NCBI GenBank assembly: GCA_945877315.1
Contig: CAMCRP010000005.1
Coordinates: 1-64,000, forward strand
Direction: 5' to 3'
Length of the DNA: 64,000 nucleotides
Origin: an uncultured Ruminococcus sp.
GTDB taxonomy: Bacteria; Bacillota; Clostridia; Oscillospirales; Ruminococcaceae
Every line of letters starts with the position of its first letter. Within the stretch, counting starts at the first letter, position 1. Shown here piece by piece: positions 35,171 to 44,292 of this stretch. A program made the translations under genes and the position numbers. The notes under the pieces were generated by a model. The model did not search any database. It was not told the origin of the DNA and saw only the letters and a list, made by a program, of their open reading frames with translations.

Positions 35171-38131
35171 ATGAAGAATAAGCTTGTTTTGAATACCTTT
35201 CGAAGCATAAAGACAACGTTCAGCCGATTTGCTGCCATAATGGCGATAATTGCCATCAGCTGCGGATTTTTTGCGGGTGTAAAGGTGTGCAGCTCCGACC
35301 TTCTTATCTCTGCGCAGGACTATTACGAGAAGCAGCAGCTGGCGGATTTCCGTCTGGTGTCAACACTGGGCTTTACCGAAGATGACCTTTCCGAGGTGAA
35401 AAAGCTGGACGGCGTTGAAGCGGCGGAGTATGGCTATTCTGCCGACCTTTTCATGATGCTGCCCGACGGAAAAAGCCTTACAGTCAAAACTATGTCCTTT
35501 GACAGCAGCCGATTTTCTTCGGGTGAAATGCTTAGTCTACCTTATTTTATTGAGGGACGTTTGCCCGAAAATGCGGGGGAATGTCTGGCGGATGCCTCCT
35601 TCCGTTCGGGTACGGAGATAAATATCGGGGACAAGATAGTCCTATCAGCGCCTGAAAATACGGAGTTTGGGGACATTATGAGCCGTTCTGAATACACCGT
35701 TGTGGGACGGGTCAAGTCACCTATGTACATATCCTTTGAGCGTGGTTCGACCAATATCGGAAACGGTTCGCTGAACGGTTTTCTGTACATTCCCGAGGAA
35801 AATTACACCTACGAATATTACACGGATATTTACCTTACGGGCAAAAAGCTTACGGGCGAAAAATTCTGGACGGATAAGTATGAAGAAGCCTCCGATAGCC
35901 TGAAATCGGAGCTTGAAGCCTTTGCCGAGGACAGGATCGCTGTCAGAGTTTCGGAGATAAAGGCGGAAGCACAGCCCGACCTTGACGATGCAAGAAAGAA
36001 GATAGACGACGGAAAGCGCGAATACAACGACGGCCTAAAGGAGCTGGAGAATACAAAATCGCCCTTTGAAGCGCTGTCAACGGCTTGCGATGGAATTGAT
36101 GATATTCTGACAGAATTTTCAGATAAATATATCCCTACGCCGTCAAGAAACGTAAATCCTGTATTGCCCGAGGAACTGGACAGCTCCATGAAGGGGATAG
36201 GTGATGCGTTCAAGGCGTTCGGCGTGGACGCTCCTATTTACGAAATGCTGCTTTCCTATGTCACACAGGACCCTGCGGACGCTGTCCACAAGGAGGCGGC
36301 AAAGCAGACTATCATGGCATATCAAAGCTCGGTGCGGGAGCAGATAGCTCTTGCTCAGTCGGATATAACCGAGGCTTACAACAAGCTGTCCGACGCAAAG
36401 AACGATATTGATAAGGCGGAGAAGGAGCTTGCGGAAGCCATTGCCGACATTGATGAAATGACGAACAGTGCGGAATGGTACGTTTGGAATCGTGATGATG
36501 CGTTCCCGTATTTTGCCAATTTTGAGACCGACTGCGGACGTGTTGACGCTATTGCCAACGTTTTCCCCATATTCTTTGTGCTGGTGGCGGCTCTTGTCTG
36601 CTTTAACACTATGACAAGAATGGTGGAGGAGCAGCGCACTCAGACGGGTACTATGAAAGCCCTCGGTTACAGCAGAAAGTCCATTGCGGCTCAGTATCTT
36701 ATCTATGCTTTTTCCGCAAGCATTATGGGCGGATTTATCGGTATTGCCATATGCTTGAAGGTTTTTCCTGTGATAATATATAAGGCATACAGTTCTATGT
36801 ATCTTTTACCGTATTTGCTGACGCCCTTTCGATGGGATTACACGGCTGCGTGTATTCTGGCGGCGGTTCTCTGTACGGGAACAGCTTCTATGCTTTCCTG
36901 TTATTCAGAGCTTATTTCCGTGCCTGCTCAGCTTATGCGTCCCAGACCGCCTAAGGAGGGCAAAAGAGTATTTCTGGAGAAGGTCGGCTTTATCTGGAAA
37001 CGCCTGAAATTCACACAAAAGGTAACTGTGCGAAATCTTTCCCGATACAAAAGCCGTGTGCTTATGACGGTTATGGGTGTGGCGGGCTGTACTGCTTTGC
37101 TGCTGGCGGGATTTACGCTGAAATATTCCATTTCCGCCATAGTTGACAGGCAGTACGGCGACCTGTTCTTGTATGATATGCTGACCGTTCTGGACGATGA
37201 AGCGGACGAGGAGGACAGGAAAGCCGTTCCCGAGCTGCTTGAAAATTCTCCCGACGTTTCGGCGTATATGTCCATTATGCAGGACACTACTGAGATCGAC
37301 ACAAAGGAAGGCGTGATGGAGGTCTACTATTTCGTCCCCTCTGATGAAAAGCGGCTGGGCGAGTTCATTACACTTCGCACTCGTGTGGGACGTGACCCCA
37401 TAATCCTTGATGACAGCGGCGTTGTGATCAACGAAAAGCTGTCAAAGCAGCTGGGCGTTTCGGTGGGAGATGAGATTACTCTTGAAAATGCGTCCAAGGC
37501 TGTAAAAATTTCAGCAATTACGGAAAATTACACCTTCAACTATATTTATTTCACTCACGCTCTTTACAAATCCCTTTTTGGGGAGTATAATAACAATATG
37601 TTCATCATAAACACCGCCGACGGCTGTGACAGGGACAGGCTTTCCGCTGCTTTGCTGGAAAATGACAGTGTTCTCGGTTCAAGCTTTTCCGATGACGGAA
37701 GTCAGAAATTCAAGGACCTGGTGTCAAGCCTTAATCTGATTGTTCTTGCAATTATCGTGGCTGCGGGTGCGTTGGCGTTTGTGGTGCTTTTCAATCTTGC
37801 GAATATCAACATAAACGAGCGTATGAGGGAGCTTGCGACGCTAAAGGTGCTCGGCTTCTATGACGGTGAGCTGTCGGCGTATGTTTACAGGGAAAATACA
37901 GTATCTGCCGTTCTGGGAATTGCTTCGGGACTGTTTCTGGGCATTTTCCTGTCGAGGTTCGTTATAACAACCGCCGAGGTTGACGCTGTAATGTTCGCAC
38001 CCGATATACCGCTGTACTGCTTTGTTTTTGCGGCTCTGCTGACGGCTGTATTTACGGTTTTCGTGAACCTGATACTGCATTTCCGTCTGAAAAAGATCGA
38101 CATGGCGGCTTCGCTAAAGGCTATTGAATAA
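35171..38131 (+). CDS. ABC transporter permease, FtsX-like, with extracytoplasmic coiled coil
   Basis: A 986-residue permease. One N-terminal helix (FAAIMAIIAISCGFFAG) precedes a large extracytoplasmic region. That region contains two coiled-coil stretches (about residues 253-300 and 380-435, rich in DAKNDIDKAEKELAEA). The first FtsX helical block begins near residue 460, and a second helix set starts near 630 and ends the protein after 860. The duplicated FtsX layout matches YxdM-like or toxin/peptide-exporter permeases. The substrate is unknown. It is the second gene of an operon with the ATPase, galT and a DtxR regulator. Confidence 0.9.
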   Translation: MKNKLVLNTFRSIKTTFSRFAAIMAIIAISCGFFAGVKVCSSDLLISAQDYYEKQQLADFRLVSTLGFTEDDLSEVKKLDGVEAAEYGYSADLFMMLPDGKSLTVKTMSFDSSRFSSGEMLSLPYFIEGRLPENAGECLADASFRSGTEINIGDKIVLSAPENTEFGDIMSRSEYTVVGRVKSPMYISFERGSTNIGNGSLNGFLYIPEENYTYEYYTDIYLTGKKLTGEKFWTDKYEEASDSLKSELEAFAEDRIAVRVSEIKAEAQPDLDDARKKIDDGKREYNDGLKELENTKSPFEALSTACDGIDDILTEFSDKYIPTPSRNVNPVLPEELDSSMKGIGDAFKAFGVDAPIYEMLLSYVTQDPADAVHKEAAKQTIMAYQSSVREQIALAQSDITEAYNKLSDAKNDIDKAEKELAEAIADIDEMTNSAEWYVWNRDDAFPYFANFETDCGRVDAIANVFPIFFVLVAALVCFNTMTRMVEEQRTQTGTMKALGYSRKSIAAQYLIYAFSASIMGGFIGIAICLKVFPVIIYKAYSSMYLLPYLLTPFRWDYTAACILAAVLCTGTASMLSCYSELISVPAQLMRPRPPKEGKRVFLEKVGFIWKRLKFTQKVTVRNLSRYKSRVLMTVMGVAGCTALLLAGFTLKYSISAIVDRQYGDLFLYDMLTVLDDEADEEDRKAVPELLENSPDVSAYMSIMQDTTEIDTKEGVMEVYYFVPSDEKRLGEFITLRTRVGRDPIILDDSGVVINEKLSKQLGVSVGDEITLENASKAVKISAITENYTFNYIYFTHALYKSLFGEYNNNMFIINTADGCDRDRLSAALLENDSVLGSSFSDDGSQKFKDLVSSLNLIVLAIIVAAGALAFVVLFNLANININERMRELATLKVLGFYDGELSAYVYRENTVSAVLGIASGLFLGIFLSRFVITTAEVDAVMFAPDIPLYCFVFAALLTAVFTVFVNLILHFRLKKIDMAASLKAIE

Positions 38132-38149
38132 TATTGGGGAGGATTTCAA

Positions 38150-39646
38150 ATGATTTTCAAGGACATTGACCGTTTGGTTTCTTACGGTCTGAAAACGGGA
38201 CTTATTGAGGAAGAAGACAGAATTTATACGGTAAACCGTCTATTAGAGCTTCTGGGTTTGGAGGATTACGAGCCTACGGGGACAGAAGCGGAGGTTTCCG
38301 AGCTGGAGGACATTCTGAAAAATCTGCTGGACTATGCCTGTGAAAAGGGCATTGTCCCCGAAAACAGCGTGGTTTACAGAGATTTGTTCGACACGAAGCT
38401 TATGAGCGTTTTTATCTCAAGGCCCTCCGATGTCACAAGAAAATTCTTTGATATTTACGAAAAATCGCCTATTGAGGCAACGGACTATTACTACAAGCTC
38501 AGCTGCGACAGCGACTATATCCGCCGCTACCGCATTGCAAGGGATATGAAGTGGAAATCCGCTACCGAGTACGGCGAGTTGGATATTACAATCAATCTGT
38601 CCAAGCCCGAAAAGGATCCGAAGGCAATTGCCGCTGCGAAAAATGCCAAGCAGACAGGCTATCCCAAGTGCCTGCTGTGTGCGGAAAATGTAGGTTACAG
38701 CGGACGCATCAATCACCCCGCAAGGCAGAATCACCGCATTATTCCTCTAACCATAAACGGCGAGCCCTGGGCAATGCAGTATTCGCCTTACGTTTACTAC
38801 AACGAGCACTGTATTCTGCTGAACACAAAGCACGTTCCCATGAAGATCGATAAGGCGGCGTTCTGCAAGCTGTTTGACTTTGTGAAGCTGTTCCCGCACT
38901 ATTTTATCGGCTCAAATGCGGATCTGCCAATTGTTGGCGGTTCCATACTTGCACACGAGCATTTCCAGGGCGGACATTACACCTTTGCCATGGCGAAGGC
39001 ACCTGTTGAAAGAACATATACCGTCAAGGGATTCGAGGACGTTGAGGTCGGCAGAGTAAAATGGCCTATGTCGGTAATTCGTCTGTCGGGAACCGTTTCC
39101 GATAGACTTGTTGAGCTGGCGGACAGAATACTTACCAAATGGCGGGCATATTCCGATGAAGCTGTGGGAATTTTTGCCGAAACGGACGGCGAGCCGCACA
39201 ACACTATCACGCCCATTGCCCGAATGAACGGAGATAAATACGAGCTTGACCTTGTTCTCCGAAATAACCTTACCACCGAGGAGCACCCACTGGGCGTTTT
39301 CCACCCCCATGCAAAGCTGCATCACATAAAGAAGGAAAATATCGGACTTATTGAGGTAATGGGACTGGCTGTTCTTCCCGCACGTCTGAAATCGGAAATG
39401 GAGCTGCTTGCCGAAACACTTATTTCAAAGGGTGTGGACGCTGTACGCAGTGTTCCGGAACTTGAAAAGCACGCAGATTGGGCGGAAGAGTTTGTTTCCC
39501 GCCGTGATATAACCGCTGAAAATGTGAACGACGTTATCAAGGACGAGGTAGGCAAGGTTTTTGCACAGGTTCTGGAGGACGCCGGCGTTTACAAGCGCAA
39601 TGACGAGGGTGCGGCAGCATTTGACAGATTTGTTGCTTCTATATGA
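38150..39646 (+). CDS. galT: UDP-glucose-hexose-1-phosphate uridylyltransferase, class II
   Basis: Leloir-pathway enzyme converting galactose-1-phosphate and UDP-glucose to UDP-galactose and glucose-1-phosphate. The 498-residue length and N-terminal helical region fit the Firmicute GalT type 2 family. The active-site motif is AHEHFQGG, with NKH-like and HNTITPIAR motifs nearby (observed LNTKHVPM and PHNTITPIAR). GGGGAGG precedes ATG 38150, 18 nt after the permease stop. galK and galE are not in the window, so its presence with an ABC exporter is unusual. Confidence 0.95.
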   Translation: MIFKDIDRLVSYGLKTGLIEEEDRIYTVNRLLELLGLEDYEPTGTEAEVSELEDILKNLLDYACEKGIVPENSVVYRDLFDTKLMSVFISRPSDVTRKFFDIYEKSPIEATDYYYKLSCDSDYIRRYRIARDMKWKSATEYGELDITINLSKPEKDPKAIAAAKNAKQTGYPKCLLCAENVGYSGRINHPARQNHRIIPLTINGEPWAMQYSPYVYYNEHCILLNTKHVPMKIDKAAFCKLFDFVKLFPHYFIGSNADLPIVGGSILAHEHFQGGHYTFAMAKAPVERTYTVKGFEDVEVGRVKWPMSVIRLSGTVSDRLVELADRILTKWRAYSDEAVGIFAETDGEPHNTITPIARMNGDKYELDLVLRNNLTTEEHPLGVFHPHAKLHHIKKENIGLIEVMGLAVLPARLKSEMELLAETLISKGVDAVRSVPELEKHADWAEEFVSRRDITAENVNDVIKDEVGKVFAQVLEDAGVYKRNDEGAAAFDRFVASI

Positions 39647-39664
39647 TAAAAGGAGGGCTCAGCT

Positions 39665-40048
39665 TTGCCGAAAACCATTTACGAGTCGGGCGAGGATTAT
39701 CTGGAAACCATACTCATACTTGATGAACGCACAAAATATGTCCGTTCGGTAGATATTGCAGCGGAGCTGGGCTATTCAAAGCCAAGCGTTAGCCGTGCAG
39801 TGGGCATTTTGAAGGCAAACGGCTACATCACTGTTGAACCTGATGGGCAGATAAAGCTTACCAAATCGGGGCTAAAAAAGGCAAATGAGGTTTACAGCCG
39901 TCATAGGCTTATCAAGCAGTTTTTCGTCGAAATTCTCGGTGTAAATCAGGTCACAGCTGAGGAGGACGCCTGCAAGGTGGAGCATGTTATCAGTGAGGAA
40001 ACCTATCAGCGGCTTAAAGCGTTTGTTGAACAGAATAATGAGCAATAA
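39665..40048 (+). CDS. DtxR/MntR-family metal-dependent regulator
   Basis: A 127-residue winged-helix metalloregulator. The DNA-binding helix lies in AAELGYSKPSVSRAV (about residues 32-46). Likely metal ligands are Asp11 (MntR-like), His80, Cys103 (DtxR-like), Glu106 and His107 in EEDACKVEHVIS. The mix makes Mn versus Fe preference uncertain. It ends after the dimerisation domain with no SH3/FeoA domain. TTG start after AAAAGGAGGG. Last gene of the ABC-galT cluster; a terminator follows. Confidence 0.88.
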   Translation: MPKTIYESGEDYLETILILDERTKYVRSVDIAAELGYSKPSVSRAVGILKANGYITVEPDGQIKLTKSGLKKANEVYSRHRLIKQFFVEILGVNQVTAEEDACKVEHVISEETYQRLKAFVEQNNEQ

Positions 40049-40050
40049 AA

Positions 40051-40094
40051 ATCGTCCGCAGAACCGTAAAATGTTCTGCGGACGATATTTTTTT
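40051..40094. terminator. Bidirectional terminator between the DtxR-type and FliD-C-like genes
   Basis: A 14-bp perfect stem (ATCGTCCGCAGAAC with GTTCTGCGGACGAT), 8-nt loop, then ATTTTTTTT. The convergent neighbour ends 3 nt beyond. Confidence 0.9.
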
Positions 40095-40096
40095 AA

Positions 40097-40807
40097 TCAA
40101 ACAAGTGTATTCAGACTCGAACCCGAGGTGTAAGCAGCTAACCACTGCTCAATTCCCGAAGCACTGTAGGTCTGATAGGTGGCTTTCGGAGTTTCGGAAA
40201 GTGTTCCTATCTGAGAAGCCTTTGCGGAAATTCTTTCTGTAAAGGAATTTGCTCCGTTGAAAAGGGCGTTAAGGAAAGGTGCTTCTGCGTTTTTCAAAGT
40301 TTCCTTGTTCAAAGAAAGGGTACCTTCCTTGGAATCAACGGTAATTCCTGCCTTTGCAAGGAGTTTTGAAGAATAAGCGGCAGTTCCTGTCATCAGGGAA
40401 ACCTTTTCCTTAACAAGGCTGTTTGTGGACGATTTTCCCTGTGCGGCAACGGAATTGTAGCTGTTTACGAAATCGGCAACGGCTGATTCCAGCTTATCTC
40501 TGTCAACGGTGTAGGTACCGTCCTCATTTCTGGTAACGACGGAATTTGAAAGCGCATCTGCAGCTGCTTTAAGGCTGTCTGCGGAATTTTTCAGAGCGGT
40601 GTCGGGCTTGTATGTGTCGGAAACGGCAGTAGTGTTTTGGGTTTTCCACGACTTTGCAAGCTCTGCATACTGCGCCTTGAGGTCGGACTTATTTGCCTTG
40701 AATTCCTCATAGCGTTTTGCGATACTCTGCATATCGGACAGTCCCGATATTTTAGATGTATAGTAATTGCTGTAATTTAGCATTGAACTTATAGGTGAAA
40801 TATACAT
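40097..40807 (-). CDS. FliD C-terminal-like protein of unknown function
   Basis: A 236-residue Ser/Ala-rich, largely helical protein without signal peptide or membrane helix. The middle (AVADFVNSYNSVA, LLAKAGITVDSKEGTLSLNKETL, FLNALFNGA, with the second shown as AGITVDSKEGTLSL) resembles the C-terminal domain of the flagellar cap protein FliD. The FliD N-terminal domains are absent and no flagellar genes are nearby. It may be a cytoplasmic or surface adaptation of that fold, or only superficially similar. AAGGAGG and a good promoter precede it. Confidence 0.6.
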   Translation of the reverse strand: MYISPISSMLNYSNYYTSKISGLSDMQSIAKRYEEFKANKSDLKAQYAELAKSWKTQNTTAVSDTYKPDTALKNSADSLKAAADALSNSVVTRNEDGTYTVDRDKLESAVADFVNSYNSVAAQGKSSTNSLVKEKVSLMTGTAAYSSKLLAKAGITVDSKEGTLSLNKETLKNAEAPFLNALFNGANSFTERISAKASQIGTLSETPKATYQTYSASGIEQWLAAYTSGSSLNTLV

Positions 40808-40847
40808 AGGTAAACCTCCTTATGGCATAGTTTTCCTTTATACTTAC

Positions 40848-40875
40848 ATTATACCACCATTTTCGGAAATGTCAA
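40848..40875 (-). promoter_or_regulatory. Promoter of the FliD-C-like gene
   Basis: On the minus strand, TTGACA (40870-40875), 16-nt spacer, TATAAT (40848-40853). Both boxes are consensus. Confidence 0.82.
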
Positions 40876-40882
40876 TAGTTTT

Positions 40883-42682
40883 TCAGTCAATCGCATACTT
40901 TTGTTTGTAGAATGCAGAAGCGTCCATAAAGCTCTGGTCCTTGCCCTGATGAATGTCCTGAATGTATTCGTGGCGGTTGATGGAATCCTTCTTGACGTTA
41001 ATACCCATAACATATACGCCTGCGTTGGAGCAATGGTCGGAAATTCTTTCCAGATTTATCAGCATATCAAGGAAAACAATGCCCGCATCGACGTTGCAAA
41101 GACCTGTTTTAAGTCTGTCGATATGGCGTGTTTTAAGAGTTTCGTTGAGGTAGTCTATGACCTCTTCCAGAGGTTCGATACGCATTGCTATGGTCATATC
41201 CTTGCTGTCTGCCGCATTGACCGCCATTGTGATTATTTCCTCGACTGCATCGGAGATAACGGTAAATTCAGCAAGTGCCTTTTCGGAGAATTTCAGACCC
41301 TTTGCGTTCATTTCCTGTGCGCTTTCCACGAGATTTATGGCATAGTCGCCAATACGCTCGAACTCGGAAAGCAGGTGCAGGAGGGCTGTTACCATACGGC
41401 TTTCGTACTCGGTCAGCTCGCAGTCGGTCAGCTTGATGAGGTAGGCGTTCAGCTTGTCCTCGGCGGTGTCGATAATGTCTTCACGGGAGTGGATATTGTC
41501 AACGGTCTTCTGGTCAAAATCGGTGAACAGAGTGCGCATTTTCACGAAATTCTGCTTTGCCATACCGCCCATGGTTATAACGGTTTTCATAGCCTGCTGG
41601 ATAGCAAGTGAGGGAGATTTCAGCAGACGGTCATCAAGAAACTGAATGCCCGCTTCTTCACCCGAAATGTCGTCATCGGAGGTTTTGCCGTCCTTAATGG
41701 TCTTGCAGGCGAGAAATTCAAGTACACGGTGGAAGGGGATAAACACCGCCGTTACCACAATGTTGAAAAGGGTGTGGAAGTTTGCGATGCCGCCCATGTC
41801 AATGGTATCGTCCCAGAAGGTAAAGCCGATAAGTCCCTGAATGGTGTAAACCACCACCAAAAACAGAATAGTTCCGATGATATTGAAGTAAAGGTGGACC
41901 ATTGCAGTCCGCTTTGCGTTCTTATTTGCGCCGATGGAGGAAATAAGGGGAACTACGCAGGTACCGATATTCTGTCCCATAATTATGGGAAATGCGGAGG
42001 AGAAGTTCAGCACGCCTGTGGTGGAGATCGCCTGCAAAATTCCGACAGATGCAGAGGAGCTTTGCAGGATAGCCGTAACCACTGCACCCACAATTACGCC
42101 GAGAATGGGGTTTGACAAGGACGCAAACAGCGTTCTGAACGCAGGAAGCTCCGCAAGAGGGGACACCGATTCGGTCATGGAAAGCATTCCCGTGAACAGG
42201 ATACCTACTCCGAGAAGTATCTCACCGGTGGTTTTTCCGTTGTCGCTGCGGGATACCATAAAGATGATTATACCAATTATTGAGATAAACGGTGCAAGCG
42301 TGGACGGGCTGAGCAGGTCAAGCAGGGAACCGACGCCTGTATTGTTTTCCAGATCGCCCAAACGCAGTATCTGACCCGTAATGGTCGTACCGATATTTGC
42401 GCCCATAATAACGCCGACAGCCGAGGAAAGCTTCAGAATTCCCGCATTTACCAAACCTACCACGATAACCGTTGTGGCACCCGAGCTTTGCACCGCTGCC
42501 GTAACAAATGCGCCTAAAAGTACGCTTTTGAAGATATTGTTTGTAAGACTTTCGAGTATTTTTTCCATTCTTCCGCTGGACAGCTTTTCAAGGCTGCTGC
42601 CAAGCATAGACATTCCATAAATGAAGAGAGCAATTCCGCCGAACATTCCGATGAAAATTTTCACTAGTTCGATGCCGGTCAT
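40883..42682 (-). CDS. Na+/phosphate cotransporter family protein with PhoU-like tail
   Basis: A 599-residue NptA/PhoU-type transporter. Two inverted membrane repeats carry the QSSGATTVIVVGLVNAG and QSSSASVGILQAI signatures, with GANIGTTITGQ and GQNIGTCVVPL. From about residue 350 a cytoplasmic helical PhoU-like domain follows (LLSEFERIGDYAINL, NLERISDHCSNAG). It probably imports or exports phosphate with sodium. The ribosome site is weak (GGGATAAG). A TATAAT lies upstream on the minus strand (42732-42737). Monocistronic. Confidence 0.93.
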   Translation of the reverse strand: MTGIELVKIFIGMFGGIALFIYGMSMLGSSLEKLSSGRMEKILESLTNNIFKSVLLGAFVTAAVQSSGATTVIVVGLVNAGILKLSSAVGVIMGANIGTTITGQILRLGDLENNTGVGSLLDLLSPSTLAPFISIIGIIIFMVSRSDNGKTTGEILLGVGILFTGMLSMTESVSPLAELPAFRTLFASLSNPILGVIVGAVVTAILQSSSASVGILQAISTTGVLNFSSAFPIIMGQNIGTCVVPLISSIGANKNAKRTAMVHLYFNIIGTILFLVVVYTIQGLIGFTFWDDTIDMGGIANFHTLFNIVVTAVFIPFHRVLEFLACKTIKDGKTSDDDISGEEAGIQFLDDRLLKSPSLAIQQAMKTVITMGGMAKQNFVKMRTLFTDFDQKTVDNIHSREDIIDTAEDKLNAYLIKLTDCELTEYESRMVTALLHLLSEFERIGDYAINLVESAQEMNAKGLKFSEKALAEFTVISDAVEEIITMAVNAADSKDMTIAMRIEPLEEVIDYLNETLKTRHIDRLKTGLCNVDAGIVFLDMLINLERISDHCSNAGVYVMGINVKKDSINRHEYIQDIHQGKDQSFMDASAFYKQKYAID

Positions 42683-42917
42683 TTCTTATCCCAACTTTCC
42701 TTTTTATCATAAAATTTAACCATACACGCTTATTATATCACGTTTACCCCTATAAAAAAACCATATTTTCTTAACATTAGAAGATAAGGTAAAAAATTTT
42801 TATTTCGGAAGAAATAATACAGATGTATTTGTAAAAATTCTGTAAATTATTTGGTGTATTCCAAAAAAATGGCCGTGTAAATGGTATTATTAATAAAACG
42901 ATTGAGGAGATGAAGCA

Positions 42918-43952
42918 ATGAAACGGGAAAATATTTCACTTTTGCTGTACACCTTTGCTCATTTTGCCGTAGACTTTGCTTGTGCAAATCTGATTTTTCG
43001 CATTAGCGGCAGTTTTTCCGATGCGGCTTTGCTGATGCTTAAATATAATTTCTGCGCATTTGCTGTCCAACTTCCTTTGGGCGTTATCCTCGATAAGCTG
43101 GGACGGAACGCTCTTGCGGCGGCGGCCGGCTGTCTGCTGACGGGGGCGGCTTATCTGTTCGGCAGTGTGCCTTTGGCTGCGGCGGTCGTATGCGGTCTGG
43201 GAAATGCGGCTTTTCATCTGGGCGGCGGGCTCGATGTGCTGAACGGCTCGAAAAAGGCGGCTCCTTCGGGCGCTTTCGTGTCGTCGGGAGCCATAGGTTT
43301 GTTCCTCGGGACACTCTGCGCAAAAAGCGGGGCGGCGGTGAGCTTGCCTGTGCTGTCCATACTTTGTCTGCTAGCGGTGGGGATAGTTCTTCTGAGAAAA
43401 CGGCTTTACGGCGATGTTCGTTCGGAAAATGCGGAGTTTTCTCTTCCCGACAAAAGCGTATTTGCTTGGGGTGCGCTGGGACTGCTGTTTGCGGTGGTGC
43501 TTATGAGAAGCTTTGCGGGCTTTGGAATGGGCTTCACATGGAAAACCGGCTTTGGTGTGCTGATTGCGGTCATTAGTGCGGCTTTGGGTAAATTTTTCGG
43601 GGGATTTGCCTCGGACAGGCTGGGCAGCGGCGTGGCTTCGGCGGTATCTCTGGGAGCGGCGGCTTTGCTCTGCATTTTCGGGAACAATATTATCTGCGGT
43701 GCACTTGCAATACTGACATTTAATATGACAATGCCCATAACCCTGCGAAAAGCAGCGGACATTTGCGGCGGATGCAAGGGCTTTTCCTTCGGGCTTATGA
43801 CCTTTGGACTGTTCTGCGGATTTATTCCCGTATATGCGGAAAATACGTTATCTCTGAGCCCTGTGATGCTTTGCGGAGCGTGCCTGATTTCTCTTGCATT
43901 GCTGCTGTTGGCGTTGTCATTTGAAAAGAGGGGGCGGTGGGGTCGAAACTGA
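42918..43952 (+). CDS. Major-facilitator-type membrane transporter
   Basis: A 344-residue protein with about ten or more hydrophobic helices. The loop GVILDKLGRNALA between helices 2 and 3 matches the MFS D-x3-G-R pattern, and FGGFASDRLGSGVA is its second-half counterpart. It is shorter than most MFS proteins, and the substrate cannot be inferred. GAGGAG precedes the ATG. Its 3' end overlaps the next gene by 16 nt. 42683-42917 upstream is AT-rich with no gene. Confidence 0.75.
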   Translation: MKRENISLLLYTFAHFAVDFACANLIFRISGSFSDAALLMLKYNFCAFAVQLPLGVILDKLGRNALAAAAGCLLTGAAYLFGSVPLAAAVVCGLGNAAFHLGGGLDVLNGSKKAAPSGAFVSSGAIGLFLGTLCAKSGAAVSLPVLSILCLLAVGIVLLRKRLYGDVRSENAEFSLPDKSVFAWGALGLLFAVVLMRSFAGFGMGFTWKTGFGVLIAVISAALGKFFGGFASDRLGSGVASAVSLGAAALLCIFGNNIICGALAILTFNMTMPITLRKAADICGGCKGFSFGLMTFGLFCGFIPVYAENTLSLSPVMLCGACLISLALLLLALSFEKRGRWGRN

Positions 43953-44281
43953 TACTTTCTATGGTCATATCTCTTTTGCTGACAATTGTTCTGGAGCTTT
44001 CGGCGGCTGCCGTTTTCGGACTTCGGGGAAGAAATCTATTGCTGACAATGATAGTCAATCTTCTGACAAATCCCATAGTTACAGCTTCTTTCTACATTTT
44101 ATCGGGACTGACGCAGTTTTCCGAACCGCTAATAAAACTATTTCTTGAAATTTCCGCCGTTGTCGCCGAATGGCTTATTTACCGAAAATTCGGTGAAAAT
44201 ATCAAACGTCCGCTGCTATTGTCTATGGGACTAAACGGTTTTTCATTCTTTTCGGGAATGTTAATAAATTATCTTATTTAG
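43937..44281 (+). CDS. Small membrane protein, unknown
   Basis: A 114-residue protein with three to four predicted transmembrane helices (LILSMVISLLLTIVLELSA, TMIVNLLTNPIVTASFYIL, LLLSMGLNGFSFFSGML). No family recognised with confidence. GTG start at 43937 overlaps the end of the transporter gene, preceded by AGAGGGGG. The next gene, encoding a signal-peptide protein, starts 11 nt downstream, so the three probably form one transcript. Confidence 0.65.
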   Translation: MGSKLILSMVISLLLTIVLELSAAAVFGLRGRNLLLTMIVNLLTNPIVTASFYILSGLTQFSEPLIKLFLEISAVVAEWLIYRKFGENIKRPLLLSMGLNGFSFFSGMLINYLI

Positions 44282-44292
44282 GAGGAAATATT

